Positions 31,424 to 42,899 are shown, counted from the first letter of the stretch. The stretch: 64,000 nt of DNA from Holtermannia corniformis (GCA_001599935.1 BCIJ01000018.1:279590-343589), one strand, 5' to 3'. Numbers and translations: made by a program. The notes: generated by a model not told the origin, from the letters alone.

Positions 31424-32356
31424 ATGCTCGCTTCTAGGACCCTCGCTCTCGTCGCGCTCGCGCTGAGCACCGTCAGCGTCCGTGCTGCACCTCCCAAGAT
31501 CCAAAAGCGTGCGGTAGAGGTCGTGACTGGTTGCAAGAACGCCGGTCAAGCCGCACTTACATTCGATGGCAAGTCTCCCAGAGGCATACCTCCGAGTGTG
31601 ACTGACACCCGGCAGACGGCCCGTGGACTGGCAACGGCGAGATCCGGAACAATATGCAAGGCGGGAAAGCGACTTTTTTCGTCAACGGACAAAACTATGG
31701 CTGTATCTATGACCAAGCTGACGCGTTGAGGGAAGCGTATAGCAGGTAGGTCTCTGTTCAACCGAGGTCCAGCGACTGACGCGATCAGCGGCCACACGAT
31801 CGGCAGCCACGGCTGGTCGCATGCGCACATGTCGAGCCTCTCATGGGACCAAGTCCAAGACGAGCTGAGCAAGGTCGAAGAAGCCATGATCAAGATTCTC
31901 GGCGTCAAGCCCAAGCGTACGTACCTGCCTTGCGGTCGATTGGGCTGACCGAGCTGCAGTGTTCCGCCCGCCATACGGTGAATACAACGACAACGTGCTG
32001 GCAGCACTCGACAACCGTGGCTACTCCAAGCTCGTGCTCTGGACCGACGACACTCAAGACGCGCTCGGCGCTCCAGTGTGGCAATCGCAAAGCGTGATTG
32101 ACGCCGTCGCGTCTTCGTTCCCTCGTCCTGCGAGCATCCTCATGCACGAGACTGTAGGCAGCAGTGAGTCAGCTGGACGGCAAGCGCGACACCAAGCTGA
32201 CAGAGTTCAGCACCGGGAGAGCTCGTGCCTTTGGCAGTGCAAAAGCTGCGTGCTGCGGGATACGACGTCGTGTCGACCGACGTGTGCCTCGGTGATGGCT
32301 GGCCNTACGAGTGGGTCGGCGAGCCTCAGCAGCGTGACGACACCTGGCACTGCTAG
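31424..32356 (+). CDS. Secreted chitin/polysaccharide deacetylase (CE4), tandem paralogue
   Basis: Signal peptide MLASRTLALVALALSTVSVR, then AAPPKIQKRAVEVVTG. The first intron (31569-31615) starts with GC rather than GT (GCAAGT), at the same codon split as the GT donor in the upstream paralogue; splicing gives TFDDGPW. Then ATFFVNGQNYGCIYDQADAL, GHTIGSHGWSHAHMSSLSWD, LFRPPYGEYNDNVLAALDNR, LVLWTDDTQDALG, ILMHETVG and YEWVGEPQQRDDTWHC. All CE4 motifs are kept. Position 32305 is an undetermined base (n) in the codon after GDGW; either pyrimidine or purine still needs a sequence check. The paralogue reads Pro-Tyr here, so proline is most likely. Confidence 0.85.
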
Positions 32357-32554
32357 ACCCTCTTTGTCTGTTTACTGTAGCATCTAGGACCTCGTATAGT
32401 CGATAGCACGGACAGTAGCGCATGCATGATGTGAATCCACTTGACCCGGACTGCCACGTTGACGGGGATCGATCACGTGACCATATGTTAATCACGGCAA
32501 GACCCGTCGCGGTCTCGTTTGCACTTTGGCAACGCATTCCGGTTTCCGACGGGG

Positions 32555-32561
32555 TATATAG
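32555..32561 (+). promoter_or_regulatory. TATA-like box before disordered-protein gene
   Basis: TATATAG about 124 bp upstream of the ATG at 32685. It is followed by a pyrimidine-rich stretch (32579-32592), a common start-site context in fungi. Confidence 0.4.
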
Positions 32562-32684
32562 ACCTCGGCCCGCGCCGTTCTTCTTCTCTCGCCAACAACC
32601 ACATCGATAGCGGGTGTGGTACCAGCCTGAAGCAGACAAAGGAAGGTATCTTCGCACCGCGCGCATCGCACCCACCGAGCAACA

Positions 32685-33974
32685 ATGGCGACTTCTCGCT
32701 GGGCTCCCAAGTCTGTGGCGACGCCGACGCAACCGACACATTCCACGCCACCAGCATACCCTGCACCGCAACCCTTGCAAACCACACGGCTCCCTTGTAA
32801 ACCTCCACAACAACGCTACGTCCCTCCCTCGCTCCGCACTCGCAACAATCCTCCGGCCGCGCCCGTTACCACCACTCCGATCCCACCGCAAGACTTGCCC
32901 AAAAAAGTCAATACCTGGGACAAGTACAAGTACAAGCCAGAACTTGACGTCGAGATCTCGTTCAACGAACATGCGAAGGTCAAGCCGCGCTCGGCCAAGT
33001 TGGCCAACCAACCCAAGCATGATACAAAGGGTTTGACAGGAGCAGCGGCCAGTCGGTGGGCACCAAAGGCGGCTGTGGAGGCTGCTCTGGCGGCGCAGAA
33101 GCAGCAGGCAGAGGAAGAGACCGCAGAGTCGTCGGGTGATGAGGCCGGTGGCAGTGAGGCCGTGCCGTCTTCGACCACGTCGGTCAGTGAGGATAAAGGT
33201 GGAGAGATCAAGGGAGAGGTCGTGGCGACGAGCGATGTGGTGGATGTGCCAGTGCCAGACGCCAAGAGTCCGACAAGCTCCAACCTTCCAACGTCGACGG
33301 CGGCACCGGCCTCGCCAAAGCAAGTCGACGTTCCACCACCGTCCGCCTCCAAGCCCACCTCGCCACCACCTCAAGAACGTCTCGACTCCCTCCTCACAAC
33401 ATTCAAGTCGGTCAACAATGCCGACCAGCAAGCTATCACTTCCCTGCCATCACTTCTTGAACGGATGTCGATCCCGGCCGAGCCGATCGCCGCTCAGCGT
33501 CAGACTGACGACCCCTGGCTGATCAGACCCTTTTCCGCACCTAGACCTGGTGAAGAGGAACCTGTTCGTGACCGCACTGCGACGCCGAACAGTGCAAGCG
33601 GGAGCGGGAGCGGGACGATCAATTGGGCAGACGACGATGACGAGGAGGACTTGGAGGCCCTGATTGGGAGGGAATGGGGTACGGCCGCGCACAAGCCGGC
33701 ACCTCCTCTGCCACCACCAATCAATCAAGGGCTCAGCGTCAAAGGCGCTGCCGCTTCACCTCCCCGTCCCTCGACCGTGCCAGCAACAGCGGCGTCGCCC
33801 CGCCGGGCCAGACCCCAGGTCGCCAAAGACGCGTTTGCGCGCATGGCCCGTGGGCACCTCGGAAGGGAGTTTGGGTTGGCCCAGAAGGCGCAGCAGGCCG
33901 CGGTGGTGAATGGCGGTGGCGGGGCGAAGACGAGAGGGAAGAGATCGAGCAAAGAGCTCGTGAGGGAGGCGTGA
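32685..33974 (+). CDS. Intrinsically disordered protein with repeated SRWAPK motif
   Basis: A single uninterrupted frame of 429 residues. It opens MATSRWAPKSVATPTQPTHS. The motif returns near residue 125 as ASRWAPKAAVEAALAAQKQQ. Most of the rest is Pro/Ser/Ala/Glu-rich, with short ordered patches: PKKVNTWDKYKYKPELDVEI, INWADDDDEEDLEALIGREW and a basic C-terminus (DAFARMARGHLGREFGLAQK, KTRGKRSSKELVREA). No domain is recognised. The acidic patch followed by an Arg-rich helix could bind nucleic acid or protein, but this is only a guess from composition. A long antisense frame over it is a shadow. Confidence 0.65.
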   Translation: MATSRWAPKSVATPTQPTHSTPPAYPAPQPLQTTRLPCKPPQQRYVPPSLRTRNNPPAAPVTTTPIPPQDLPKKVNTWDKYKYKPELDVEISFNEHAKVKPRSAKLANQPKHDTKGLTGAAASRWAPKAAVEAALAAQKQQAEEETAESSGDEAGGSEAVPSSTTSVSEDKGGEIKGEVVATSDVVDVPVPDAKSPTSSNLPTSTAAPASPKQVDVPPPSASKPTSPPPQERLDSLLTTFKSVNNADQQAITSLPSLLERMSIPAEPIAAQRQTDDPWLIRPFSAPRPGEEEPVRDRTATPNSASGSGSGTINWADDDDEEDLEALIGREWGTAAHKPAPPLPPPINQGLSVKGAAASPPRPSTVPATAASPRRARPQVAKDAFARMARGHLGREFGLAQKAQQAAVVNGGGGAKTRGKRSSKELVREA

Positions 33975-34208
33975 GGTCGGGTGGGTTGCTTGAGAACAGA
34001 GGCGTATGGACGGCAGATGTACGAGAGGGAGAGAGCAAGCAGATGTGCGCGAGGGGTTGTATCATCTCTGCTGGCCATGTACCGAGCTGTGCGATGCAGT
34101 GTAATGCCATGCCATGCTATGTACGAGTTTTGTCCCATCTATCTCTCTATCCCTCTTGCGCCGGCCTTGTTCAGATACAACTTGGCCATGCGTCATCCCG
34201 CCGCCCGG

Positions 34209-35387
34209 CTAGAAGACGTATCCAAACTTCCTCTCGAGCGTTTCATAGATCAAAAAGATCATAGCCGAGCTCGGTGCGGCCCTCGCGACCGTCAAGCCAC
34301 AACCAGCATACAGCCCTTTGAACCCCCTGGCGTTCCAGATCCTCGTACCCATCTCCCAGAACCCGCGCGGCTTGACCTTTACCGCGCCCGCGCCGCGTAG
34401 CTCGGCTTCCGTCTGGATCGCCGACTTGATACTATCGGCCGGGAAGAGGACGAGGTTGTACGCCATGCCTGCGCATGCGCCTGACAGCATCAGTTCCCAG
34501 CTTGCGAGGTCTGCGCGTGTGCTGTCAGGCCCGCGCTGGGCGATAAACGTCTTTGAGACGAGTTCAAACGTGGTGAACCAGGCGCTTGAACCGCCGGTTT
34601 CGCGGAACAGGGTGCCGAGCTGGCCGAGCCAGAGGCCGCGGAGACCGTTTTGCGCAATCGTGGAGCGGACGAGAGCGATGGGGCCTGCGAGCGGTTGGCG
34701 AGCGGTTGCTGCTGCGCTGGTAGATTGCAGGGCGCCTTCGCGCGCTAGCATCTGGACTTGCATCTTGCATTTGATGAGCTCGATCGGGGTGCTGTGACCC
34801 TGTTAGTGTTCTTGATACCTGCTGTGGATGGCGACGTACAGGATCAGACTGGCGGCCGCGCCGGCACCGGCGGCAGCTAGTGCCAGCTCGGGTGTTGACA
34901 GTGCGCGGCGGTGGTCTGCGCCGAGTGGGCCTGGGTTGACATAGCGGATCAAGTCTTGGCACTTGTTGTAGACTAGAAACAGGCATGCGTTTTCCGATGC
35001 TGCGCCGACGATGGGTGCCGACAAGCCCTGGGTTGATGTCAGCTACGAAGCCGAGAGCATGGACAGTGATAGACTGACTCGATACAGGCCGCGCCAACCC
35101 TCTTTCGCATACGTCTGCTTGAAGCAGTCCAACGGGCCCGTAAACGTCAAAGCTCGGTCGGTCGGTTGCGACTGAAGCCTGACTTTGACTGATCCCAGTA
35201 GGTTAGCGCCTTGGCACCTGTCAACATACCGGACTGACCGAGGTCGAAAGGGTGCTCAAACAGCTTGGACGTCATGCCCGACACCTGGCCATCGACTCAG
35301 CAGCGTGACGCGTTCGGATGGATCAAGACGTACACAGCCAAACGTGACGTCCTTGAGCCCGCTCGACGCGTCATCGTGCGCGCCCAT
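34209..35387 (-). CDS. Mitochondrial ornithine carrier (ORT1/ARG11-type)
   Basis: The start gives [17 protein letters not shown], then [20 protein letters not shown] after a roughly 50-nt intron. Three mitochondrial-carrier repeats carry the Px[DE]xx[KR] signatures: HPFDLVK, TPIELIK and FPADSIK. Diagnostic blocks for the ornithine subgroup are [20 protein letters not shown] and [13 protein letters not shown]. The C-terminus is [20 protein letters not shown]. The protein exchanges ornithine across the inner membrane for arginine synthesis. It is divergent from GLE1 over about 230 bp. Confidence 0.85.
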
Positions 35388-35620
35388 GGTAAGCGAGGCT
35401 GACGAGGCCTGTTCGGCACTGTACCGCAAGCAGCTTGTCACTCTGAGAGCAAAGAGAAAGCGACTCGAGTTGTTATCAGGTGGTGAGCGGGCAACAAAGT
35501 CGGGTGGTCACGTGACCAGGTGAAATCAATTATGATCCGCGGATTCCCGGTTAACACCATTCCACTACCAACATCCCTCGAAAGTGTGTACGCTGTCCAA
35601 CTGAGCTTCATACAGCTCCG

Positions 35621-37815
35621 ATGCGCTTCAGCTTGCTCCCTCAAGACAGCTATGTCGTCCCAGAAGCAGACGACAGCTCGGACGATGGACGCCGGCACCG
35701 TCAGCCGCCACAGCAACGACGACCAAGAGCGCTTCGGACCTCGCTCTCGTCCAACATCCGAGCCGCGTTCGATAGCAGCGATGACGGCGCCGGTGGCAGC
35801 AGTGATGACGACTGGGATGGCGTAGAGGATATCCTTGCACGGCCACGACCAAGCTCAAAGGCTGGGCCGTCAAAGCCGGTTGTCGCGGTTGCGGAATCGC
35901 CAATCAAGATCAGCGTCAAGGGCAAGGGCAAGGGACGTGCTCTGGCGACGGCGTCACCTCTCAAGCTCAGTATCAAGGGCAAGGCCAAAGTGTATGTTGA
36001 GCGTCTGGTGGGCGCACTCGGAGGCTGACAGTGTAGACGACCGCGCTATCAGCCGCCCACGATCCCGTTAGAGTACCAATACCAATCTGCGGCATTCGCC
36101 CAGCCGCCCGATGAATTCGAGACGTGGCATGCACAGTCGAGTCTGCAGTCTTGGGTACGTGGTTGTGTCACCGCTGGCAAACTGCTGACCCGCACCCACA
36201 GCAAGCTGCACGCGCTTCATCCTCCAAGCTCTCTGCAGCACTCGTCGCAGCGCAAACAGAAGCCATTGCGCAGTCCCAGCGTGAAGCCGAGGAACGCCTT
36301 CGGGTCGAAACGGAGCAAGTCCGTGCTTTACTTGGCAACATGGAGGTTGGGTATGCTGAGCGCGAGCGGGTACGCAAGACTGAGTTTGAGGCTCGGAATC
36401 GACGATTATGGAGTGTGCGTTGGCTGTGGATGTCTTAACCGGAGCGGGACTGAGACGTGGGACAGATCATCAACGGGACCATTGAGGCCTCTGAGCGCGC
36501 ACACAAAGACTTGTTGGCGAAACGCGCGAAAGAGGACCAGCAGCGCCAAGTTGAAGCTGCCGCGCGCGCCCAAGCAGCCGAGAACCTCGCCAAGAAGCGT
36601 GCGCAAGATGCCGAAGCGAAAGCGAAAGCAGACGCAGAGGCCAAATTGAAGCGCGAGGCGGAAGCAGAAGCTCAACGATTGGACGCTGCGAAAGCCAAAG
36701 GCCGCGGCGTGATGGAAGGCCTGGGTGACAAGGGCCGTGAATGGGTTCAGTGGCGGGACTGGTGGCGCTCGTTCAAGGAGGGCACGGTCGAGGTCGTCAA
36801 GGTTGATGATGCGGTCAGGAAGGAGTTGAGGGCGCCGATGAGGGCGATCACGAGGGGAATTGGGCAGGTCGTGAACACGCGCGAAGCGATCTTGCGAGTG
36901 GTGTGTAACGTTGGACATGTCGGTACTCCGCTGATATCGCTTAGACTGGAGAGATTGAAGATAACCTCGACAAGACGCTCCCTACCAAACCGACGCCCAC
37001 GGATGCCATCACAGCGTCACCGGCCCCGCCGCAAGCATACGCATACCTGCTCTCGCACACGGCCAAGGCTCTGATCAAGCAGGCCGAAGCTGAAGTGAAT
37101 GCGCACCCGGAAGCCGCGTTCCCACTAGCCAAGATTGTCGTCGGCCTGCTGCTTCGTGGTCACGCAATGTTGGGCGAGGTGCTATATGGCCGCTTGGTGA
37201 AGAAATGCCCTTGGATCGTCCCATTCTGGCCAGCCAAGCAAGAGGTCTGTCGTGCTTTATAACGAGCGGCCTGGTCTGACGAGGATACAGGGACAAGCTC
37301 AGCGCGAGTACGAAAAGTCGCTCGGCCAGCTCGCGCGTGAAGGGTCTGGCGAATACGCTTCGCGCATGGCTGGCATCTTGACATTCTACTTTGCAATCTT
37401 GCAAACGCCGCTCGGGCCTTTGCTGTCCTCGCTTCCAGATGGCTTCAACCAGCCATCGGCAGAACGCCTGACGACGCTGATCCCCTCGCCACTCCGGCTA
37501 CCCGCCGGCTGGTCGTGGCTGGCCGCGATTGTGCGCGAGCCACTGCCCTCGCTCGAGCCTACGCCCCAGCTTGTAGCTGTCGCTCTCGAGATCCTAGGAC
37601 CGGGGTTGATGCGGATCTACGGTGCACGACAGGTCGGCAAGGTGTTGGTGGCGATTGCGAGGGATGGCTTGGGTGAGGGCGGACAGGCGGACGCACCAGG
37701 CTGTCTGGCGCACTCGAACGTGCCGGCCCGGCAGCGCTTGAGGTTGTTGATTGTCGATGGCTGGGGTCAGACGGGGGTCCTGAAGGAGAACAAGGCGGTT
37801 GCGTGGGAGCTTTGA
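35621..37815 (+). CDS. GLE1: Nuclear pore mRNA-export factor GLE1
   Basis: Starts MRFSLLPQDSYVVPEADDSS with an acidic, Ser-rich leader. A long coiled coil follows (QREAEERLRVETEQVRALLG; ERAHKDLLAKRAKEDQQRQV; AKAKADAEAKLKREAEAEAQ). The C-terminal HEAT-like GLE1 domain reads YLLSHTAKALIKQAEAEVNA, AFPLAKIVVGLLLRGHAMLG, KKCPWIVPFWPAKQE, YASRMAGILTFYFAILQTPL and LPAGWSWLAAIVREPLP. GLE1 with inositol hexakisphosphate activates the RNA helicase Dbp5 on the cytoplasmic face of the pore. Several introns of about 50 nt interrupt the gene. The last two exons join at PAKQE/GQAQREYEKSL. Confidence 0.85.
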
Positions 37816-37894
37816 GCGCAGCACTATCGATAGGTCGATGCAATCAATAATGCCACGCGACGCCGCTTCAACCACCACCCGCCGCACGATATTA

Positions 37895-38579
37895 ATGTCA
37901 TTCTACCTCGTCGTCGTCTCACCCCTCGACACGCCCCTGTTCGAGCTCTCGTTCCCAACGTCGAAAGCGATCCCTTCAACCCCACAATCGTCCTCATCAA
38001 GCTATCCGTCCTGGTCGACTTTCGCCTCGTCCTCGGGTGCCGACCTGACCGGCTCCAAAGGCGCCATCGCGGCCGCTACTGGGCATGCGCAGGGCGGGGC
38101 ACAAGGACAAGGACAAGGAGAGAGACATATATTGCAGATGATTGCGCATGCGAGCTTGGACGTAGTCGAGGAAGTCATGGTTGGCACGGGGAGCTTGTGA
38201 GGGGCCAGCTGGTGGATCCAGCTCACGACTAACGCGGGCATGATAGATATCTCAAAGCGATCGATCGGCATCATGAATGGATCGTGTCTGCTTTTGTCGC
38301 GCCGTGCGGTATGCTTCTGCCTCGTCTCGCGAGACCTGTTGAATACTGACCCTACCGTCAGTCAAGCTGATCCTACTACACGACCTGAAAAACGAAGATG
38401 GGATCCGGGCTTTCTTTCTCGACGTCTGGGAAGCCTACGTCAAGGTGAGTTTGCTCGCGGCCGTGCGTGCTGACGACGGCTTGTAGACGCTGCTGAACCC
38501 GTTCCACACGACCAACACTGTGATCCGGAATCCAGCGTTTGAAGCGCGGATCCGGGCGAGCGCGAAACGGCACCTGTAG
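37895..38579 (+). CDS. TRS20: TRAPP complex subunit TRS20 / sedlin (TRAPPC2)
   Basis: MSFYLVVVSPLDTPLFELSF opens the longin fold. A low-complexity Ser/Gly/Gln insertion (SSSSYPSWSTFASSSGADLT...AQGQGQGE) sits between the first strands. Then LQMIAHASLDVVEEVMVGTG, YLKAIDRHHEWIVSAFVAP, VKLILLHDLKNEDGIRAFFL, DVWEAYVKTLLNPFHTTNTV and the end RIRASAKRHL. All sedlin hallmarks (HASLDVVEE, NEDGIRxFFxDVWExYVKxLLNPFH) are present. The protein is a core TRAPP subunit in ER-Golgi and autophagy transport. It starts 80 bp after GLE1 on the same strand and ends 89 bp before the convergent V-ATPase gene. Confidence 0.9.
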
Positions 38580-38668
38580 AGCACGAGATGGATACGCAGA
38601 GTGATGCATCGGATGGACCGTTGTAGCGAGTCTTGGGTTGCCGTCTATGGATGCGCGATCGCACGGGA

Positions 38669-39659
38669 TTAGACAAAGTCGCCTGCTTTCCCAGACTGAG
38701 GTCTGAGCGTCTGTAAAGGGTGCTGCTAAGAGGACTAACCACTAGCAAGCCAACTGATGCGCAGGCGTCAGCGATACGTGGTCTATCCCGTACTCGACAC
38801 GCACCAATCAGGCCGAACAAGCCGAGGACCGAGCCAAAGATCTATCGAGCGTCTCATCTCAGCACGGCGCTTGTCACGGTGCAGGACCGACCTCGATGAT
38901 GAGAATCTTGACAAACAGTTGGGGATCCGCGGCGTCGGACAGAGCTGCGGTCGAGCCAGAGATGCCGACAGAGACGCCGCAGAGGAGGTTGCAGATGCCG
39001 ACTGTGAGCCCACCCCAGAAGAGGGCAAAGCCTGTGGTGGTCAGTGTGCCATGGTGTTGGCGACTGAATGCAGCCGGGTACGCACCGGTATAGTAGTTGC
39101 CTGCGGAGTGGACGTCTACCGACGTGGCGGCAATCTTTGCAGAAAAGACAATGGCCATGATGACGCCTAGTCGGCCGGGTCAGCATCAAACGAGGGTGCC
39201 AGGCCGGTAGGTACCGTAGATGGCAACGACTTCACAAAAGATGATGCTGCGAGGTCGATCAGTAGGTGACGAGCACGATGGCTGGTGACCGACGAGATCA
39301 GGTTCTTTGTACGGATCCGAGGTGCTCTGACGCCGCCGCCGAGGATGGAAGCGCCAGTGATGTAGATGCCCCTGGTGGTATCAGTCATCCATCTTGATGG
39401 ACTGGTCAGAGACGGACCAGCCAGCACCGGCCACGCTGAGGCCGATACAGAGCGCGATGCCCATGAGCGCCCAGCCATAGGGACTTGACTCTGCGAGGAA
39501 TTTGCCAGGGTTGAAGGCCTCGCCTTGGCCTGGAGCACCGTCAGCTATCCATCACTATGTACAGCTGGCGGCCGACGGACCGGTGAAGAGGAGGTAGAGG
39601 CCGATGACGGTGGCCGTTGAGAGCGAGCTGAGCGCGAGACCCGACGTGTAGTAGCCCAT
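38669..39659 (-). CDS. V-type ATPase proteolipid subunit c'' (VMA16-like)
   Basis: The start gives [20 protein letters not shown] (first membrane segment). Later exons give [109 protein letters not shown] and [18 protein letters not shown]. Two 3' introns bring in VGLLV and SGKAGDFV before the stop at 38669-38671, matching the usual GLLMAGKA-type end. The conserved carboxylates in FCEVVA and IIEVFG carry protons through the membrane rotor of vacuolar ATPase. Five hydrophobic segments distinguish c'' from c and c'. Confidence 0.85.
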
Positions 39660-39899
39660 GGTGACTGGTGCAGCTCTGCGAGGCTCTCGTGTGCCTTTGT
39701 GTAGCTGTAGCGATGGAGGAGAAGACGATCGGGTGGTGGATGCTGAGGTGGATGTCGAGGGTGGTGACTCTGTGCGCCCCTGCGTTAACCTGTGCTATCC
39801 CTGCTCGTGGACCGTGTTGCTGTCGACTCTCACTGCACATTGGGCGTCTTGCAACCCGTCTCTGATCCGCTCGACACTCGCCTCGAGCCGCGAGTGACC

Positions 39900-41618
39900 A
39901 TGCCAGACGCCGAGAGGACAAGCCAAGAGCAAGAGCAAAGGATGCCAGACGGGGGCAGCCCACCCGGACGAGTCAAAGGTCAGCGACGGCTTTCCACTCT
40001 GCTCGTTCACACTCGCGACCACACGGTAGGATGCACAGACTGATCCATCGTACAGATGCCAGCTCGCTCAAACGCGTTCGCGAGCGCTCAGCGGTGAGTC
40101 CTCCTTGAGATGGTGGCGACGGCACGCGAGGGCGACATTCCCCCTCATGCACGGCGATCTCACGCCTGGGACGGTACGAACACGAGCTGATAGCGGCGTA
40201 GGAACCCCAGGCGGCAGAGGTCGCTCCGGCAGCCGCTAGCATCGCAACCAAGAAGAACCGTACGGAACCCCCGCCGAGCGTCAACGGCGAACCGCTCTCA
40301 CGCAAGCCGTCAGCTGAAGCCCAGACGGTCGGCGAGGTTCGGAAAAAGGTCGAAGAGTTGACATGGCAAGAGGAACAGCAGCAGGCGAATGGACGTGCCG
40401 GAGACCCGTCCGACACGGCTTTGATCAATGTCGATGCAGAGCCCGAGATGCCGCTCGACGCCGGCTGGGAGAAGATTGAGACGGTCGAAGCGGATGGAGC
40501 AGATCCTGCCCAGGCTGCTGCAGAGACTGAAGGCTCGCTCAAGCGCAAGCAGCTGGATCGTGCGGATAGCTCTCTCAACCCGGAACTCGACGTTCCCAAG
40601 CGTGCCAAAGAGGACGCCGACCAGGTGTGTAGACCGTGTTTGACTGATCGCTTGATTGCTAATGACCCCAGCCTGCACCACAGCCGACTTTCAAGCCTAG
40701 ACCAGAAAAGAAGGCTTCCCCACCCGCCGAGGCCACCACGTCCGCCCCCGCCCCCGCCAAAAAGCCTCAAACAACCTTTTCCTCCTTCTCCTCGTCCCCG
40801 TCGCCTTTCTCATCGGGCCTCAAGCACACGTCGGCATTCGGCTCGGCACCCGCGACTCAACCAATCGCCTCGTCCTCTACGTCAAAGACGTCGGCATTTG
40901 GCAACTATTCATCTGCGTTCAGCGCGTTCAAGGACAAGCCCAAACCGGCTGTCGCTCAGACAGACTCGGCTTCGGCCGAGGGGTCCAAGACGACCTTTGG
41001 CGATATCTTGGCGGGTACGCAAGAGGACCGGGGCAAGGATCTGGGCGACAAGGTCCAGGTGACGGAGCAGGATGGTGAGTGGGCAGCGTGGCGCTCGACT
41101 TACTTATGATTCGCAGTGCCAACTGGCGAGGAAGACGAGGAGACGGTGCATCAGACGCGTGTCAAGCTGCATGTGATGGAAAAAGACGGCGGCTGGAAGG
41201 AGCGCGGAACGGGCGCACTCCGACTCAACGTCCGCAAGCGGGATGGCAAAGGCGCGCGGCTCGGTCAGTCTTGCATCTTGAGCGTCGCGCTAGGCTAAGC
41301 CCGCAGTCATGCGCGCAGAGGGCGTCCTCCGCCTCCTCCTCAACGTGCCCCTGTTTGTCGGCATGTCATGTACCGAAGAGGGCAAGCACGTCCGCATGAC
41401 TGTGATCGAGGACGGCGAGATCCGGAATCTCGCTTTCAGGGTCTGTCATGCTTTTGCGTCCTTGTCAGCCCGCTCACCCACCGCGACAGACAAACTCGGC
41501 CAAAGTCGCCAGCGAGCTCTACAACCAGATCCACGACTTGATCCCACTGGAATCGACCGGCTCAAAGTCACCACCGGCTGCGGGGGACGATCGAGACGAC
41601 GGCGGCTGGGGCGCCTAG
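39900..41618 (+). CDS. Ran-binding-domain protein, Yrb2/RanBP3-like
   Basis: Starts MPDAERTSQEQEQRMPDGGS. Exon 2 gives DASSLKRVRERSA, with a Lys/Arg-rich stretch that may act as a nuclear signal. A long disordered acidic region follows, then Phe/Ser-rich short repeats (TSAFGSAP, TSAFGNYSSAFSAF). The RanBD is C-terminal: EEDEETVHQTRVKLHVMEKD, GGWKERGTGALRLNVRKRDG, VLRLLLNVPLFVGMSCTEEG, KHVRMTVIEDGEIRNLAFR, then SAKVASELYNQIHDLIP. Order and composition fit Yrb2/Hba1/RanBP3, cofactors of Crm1-dependent nuclear export. Nup2-type proteins are an alternative. It is divergent from the V-ATPase gene over 240 bp. Confidence 0.8.
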
Positions 41619-41822
41619 CGGTCCGATCTTGTGTCTTTGTTTCGTTTGCCATGTACAACCAGATGATCTATGCCAAGCCGTGCCGTCACGAGGCGCTCTG
41701 ATTGGGATTGAGGCGGTCTTGGGACGGATGTTACAGCGCTGCGGCGTGACCTTTGCCGTCTCCTATCGCGCCGCGTTCATATATGGCCGCGCTCGGGCGT
41801 GCGGTATGGCATCCCCTGCACC

Positions 41823-41829
41823 TATAAGG
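41823..41829 (+). promoter_or_regulatory. TATA box of small secreted protein gene
   Basis: TATAAGG about 56 bp before the ATG at 41879, the same distance class as the TATA boxes of the CE4 and small-ORF genes. Confidence 0.45.
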
Positions 41830-41878
41830 CTCGCTGCCGCTTGGACTCTACACTCGTTGCAACCATCAGACTGCGATC

Positions 41879-42524
41879 ATGACCCACTTTGTTCACTCAC
41901 TCGTCCACACCCTCCTCCTCCTCAGTCTAGCCCTCACGGCCGTGACGGCCCACAGCAGCCGCCTCGCCCGCATGGACGACGGCTTCGAATACAAGCAAGC
42001 CACACGCTCGTTCGTAGTCGAGCACGGCAAGCGTCCCACCCGAGCCCACTTTGCACTCAAGCGCCAGCACACGCAGACATTCTTAGCGCCCGCTTGCACC
42101 AGCGCCGACTGTACCACGCCCTGGGCAATCTACCGCAACGTTGAAATCGAGATGTCCGGCGCTTCGTACGTGTGGGACGACGATGTGGAGGACAGGCAGG
42201 CGTGTGAGGGGCTGTGCCAGCTGACGAGCGGTGAGTGACTTGACTCGACGACGGGGCTGGCTTGGCGCTGATGACGCATGCAGCTTGCATTGCGACGAGC
42301 TACTCTGTCAGTTCGCATAGGTGTCACATTGTATACTCGTTTGGCGAACTCGAGCCACGCTCGGTTGACGGATCGCTCGTTTCTGTCCGTGGAGTCGATT
42401 GCGGTGGGAACGCGGCCAGAGGTGAGCAAGCGTCTGGCGGGGTTGACTGCGAGGCAGAGAACTGACTTTGGCAGTGCCGGTGAGCTTGTACGCCGACTGC
42501 CACACGGAATACCACGCTTCGTGA
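41879..42524 (+). CDS. Small secreted protein with apple/PAN-like cysteine domain
   Basis: A signal peptide is clear: MTHFVHSLVHTLLLLSLALT, then AVTAHS. A short propeptide-like region ends FALKRQHTQ, with a KR dibasic site. The mature part has EDRQACEGLCQL, then after a 50-nt intron ACIATSYSVSSHRCHIVYSF and VRGVDCGG. A second intron leads to VPVSLYADCHTEYHAS and the stop. The C-x3-C...C...SYS...C spacing resembles a minimal PAN/apple module, which in other proteins binds carbohydrate or protein. About 175 residues in all. Small, cysteine-containing, secreted and TATA-driven, it has the profile of an effector or wall protein, but no function can be assigned. Confidence 0.65.
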
Positions 42525-42899
42525 GGTCCTCAGGCTTTAGTGACCAAGGTGATTGGGATTAGACAGAGCTTTGGGGCTTGTGGGGTATATTTGAGATGCC
42601 ATCCAAAGCTTGACGCTTCCACCGTATCGAGCGAACCTGTTGCCCAAGGATGTGTGCGTATGATTTTCATGTATGCATGGCGACTCTGATCCGTGTGGTT
42701 GGCAACAGCAACGTCACGCATGCTCTGTCACATGCGGTAAAGGGGACCGTTGGGTCTCTAGAAACTGCTGATACTGCACGACGTGGTCTTGCGAGGCGTA
42801 CAGCGACGACGGCCGTTCATTCCGCACACCGTCCCGTCTTCGCAAAGTATCGCCAGGACTGTATCAAACCGTGTGAGCGTCTCGCTCTTCCCTACAGGC
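42525..42899. other. Intergenic, no gene seen
   Basis: About 375 bp after the secreted-protein gene. Short frames overlap on both strands with no coding character. Confidence 0.35.

Noticed and set aside
32169..33431. 420-codon minus-strand frame
   Set aside because: It is antisense to the disordered SRWAPK protein and the second CE4 gene, spans the ambiguous base and is Arg/Cys/Trp-rich without any motif: a shadow of GC-rich coding DNA.
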